Part shown: positions 5,555 through 6,529 of the stretch, one piece after another
Position numbering within the stretch: the stretch's first letter is position 1
Layout: each line of letters begins with the position of its first letter
NCBI GenBank assembly: GCA_938003575.1
Contig: CALKYG010000061.1
Location: 1-6,529 of the forward strand
DNA: 6,529 nucleotides
DNA from: an uncultured Alphaproteobacteria bacterium
GTDB taxonomy: Bacteria; Pseudomonadota; Alphaproteobacteria; Caulobacterales; Parvularculaceae
Reading direction: 5' to 3'
The notes under the pieces: generated by a model
Database searches by the model: none
What the model was told of the DNA's origin: nothing
What the model saw: the letters and a program-made list of their open reading frames with translations, nothing else
Made by a program: the position numbers and the translations under genes

Positions 5555-6529
5555 TGACACAGTTTCACTCCCTCAAAGTCACCGACATCAAGCGCGACAC
5601 GCGCGACAGCGTCGTCGTCACGCTAGCGCCGCCCGCGGACGCAAGGGAAGATTTCAAATTCATCCAGGGCCAATATCTCACTTTCCGGCGGGTGTTTGAC
5701 GGCGAGGAGATGCGCCGATCCTATTCGATCTGCGCCGGCGTCAAGGACGGCGTCCTCCGCGTCGGCATCAAAAAAGTCGACGGAGGCTGGTTCTCAAGCT
5801 GGGCGAATGAAGAGTTGAAAGTCGGCGACACGCTGGAAGCGATGAAGCCAATGGGGAACTTTCATACGCCGCTGAAGCCGGAAGAGGCGCGGTCCTATCT
5901 CGGCTTCGCCGGCGGTTCCGGCATCACTCCGATGATCAGTCTTATAAGGACGATCCTCGACGCTGAAGGAAGCTCGACTTTTACGCTCGTATACGGCAAC
6001 CGGTCGACTTCGGCGATCATGTTCCGCGAGGAGCTCGAGGACCTGAAAAACGTCTATATGGGCCGGCTCAATATCGTGCACGTTCTCGAAAGCGAAGCCG
6101 CGGATGTCGAACTCTTTTCCGGCCGCCTTGATCGCGAAAAATGCGACGAGCTGTTCTCGCGGTGGATCGACGTACGAAGCGCCGACTTCGCTTTCATTTG
6201 CGGGCCGGAGCCGATGATGCTCGCGGTGTCGGAGTCGCTCAAAGCGCACGGCATGGACGAAAGCGCGATCAAGTTCGAGCTGTTTGCGAGCGCGCATCCC
6301 GGTCGCGCCCGGAAGAGAACCTCCGAGGGAGAGGTTGCGGCGAGGGCCGCAAAATGCTCGGCGACCATCATTCTCGACGGGGCGTCGCGGGTCGTTGAGC
6401 TCGCGAAGGGCGAGGAGACGGTGCTTGACGCGGCGCTCGCCGCCTCTATCGACGCGCCCTACGCCTGCAAGGCCGGCGTCTGCTCGACCTGCCGCGCGCG
6501 CCTTCTCGAAGGCGAGGTCGATATGGAGG
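5554..6529 (+). CDS. paaE: PaaE, FAD/2Fe-2S reductase of phenylacetyl-CoA epoxidase, C-terminus cut by window end
   Basis: 325 complete codons are visible, open to the right edge; the E. coli protein has 356 residues, so roughly 30 are missing. It transfers electrons from NADPH through FAD and a plant-type 2Fe-2S cluster to the PaaA di-iron site. Domains in order: FAD-binding barrel with RRSYSIC (54-60) carrying the R-x-Y-S motif, NAD(P)-binding domain with GGSGITPM (120-127), VYGNR (146-150) and CGPEPMM (216-222), and a C-terminal ferredoxin domain with C305-x4-C310-x2-C313 in YACKAGVCSTC. The fourth cluster cysteine should lie just beyond the window. The ATG overlaps the paaD stop as TGATG, indicating coupled translation. 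The frame has no stop or frameshift in the visible part. Confidence 0.96.
   Translation, partial: MTQFHSLKVTDIKRDTRDSVVVTLAPPADAREDFKFIQGQYLTFRRVFDGEEMRRSYSICAGVKDGVLRVGIKKVDGGWFSSWANEELKVGDTLEAMKPMGNFHTPLKPEEARSYLGFAGGSGITPMISLIRTILDAEGSSTFTLVYGNRSTSAIMFREELEDLKNVYMGRLNIVHVLESEAADVELFSGRLDREKCDELFSRWIDVRSADFAFICGPEPMMLAVSESLKAHGMDESAIKFELFASAHPGRARKRTSEGEVAARAAKCSATIILDGASRVVELAKGEETVLDAALAASIDAPYACKAGVCSTCRARLLEGEVDME

Noticed and set aside
5794..6371. Minus-strand frames opposite paaE
   Set aside because: The plus strand encodes all PaaE domain motifs without interruption to the window edge; the antisense frames show no family resemblance.
5554..6529. Possibility that paaE is broken or missing
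   Set aside because: Direct translation from 5554 stays open for 325 codons with FAD, NAD(P) and 2Fe-2S motifs in order; it merely lacks its stop because the window ends.
1..6529. CRISPR arrays, tRNA/rRNA genes, insertion sequences, phage or defence genes
   Set aside because: No direct-repeat arrays, tRNA-like folds, transposase motifs or terminal inverted repeats were seen; the whole window is accounted for by a known catabolic locus and its control regions.

Overview
The window is a compact phenylacetate (paa) catabolic locus, very probably from a GC-rich alphaproteobacterium. The evidence is the GC-rich third codon positions, GTG/ATG starts, and proteins that follow the E. coli Paa families almost residue for residue but with alphaproteobacterial-type extensions (for example the N-terminus of PaaA). 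I cannot name the genus; Hyphomicrobiales is a guess.

Layout. On the minus strand, paaG (899 to 108) is followed after an 18-base gap by the first 29 codons of a gene that looks like paaZ (from 89, running off the left edge). Diverging from paaG on the plus strand is paaI (986-1420), whose stop codon directly abuts paaJ (1421-2623). A 380-base stretch without a convincing gene follows (2624-3003). It holds a weak terminator-like hairpin, a GC-rich hairpin, a doubtful small ORF and a strong palindromic operator. Then comes paaABCDE (3004 to the right edge), tightly packed with 1- to 4-base overlaps from paaB onward. paaE is cut off by the window end, within its 2Fe-2S domain.

How the genes work together. 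Phenylacetyl-CoA is epoxidised by the PaaABC(E) oxygenase. PaaA is the di-iron catalytic subunit, PaaC its structural partner, PaaB the bridging subunit and PaaE the flavin/2Fe-2S reductase; PaaD is the assembly factor. PaaG isomerises the epoxide to oxepin-CoA. PaaZ opens and oxidises the ring product. PaaJ cleaves the chain twice to acetyl-CoA and succinyl-CoA. PaaI hydrolyses stalled CoA thioesters. The ligase PaaK, PaaF, PaaH and a regulator are not in the window and are presumably nearby.

The most interesting non-coding signal is a shared promoter/operator module. The paaG promoter (minus strand) and the paaA promoter (plus strand) both read TTGACC-N12-AATTRTAAGA, with a TetR-type palindrome over the -35 and spacer. 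The two palindromes share half-sites (TGAMCG and CGGTCA), but these are separated by 6 bases in one and 2 in the other. This suggests one PaaR-like repressor controlling the whole locus with two site geometries. I found no evidence for an undescribed enzymatic system; the coding content is a known pathway.
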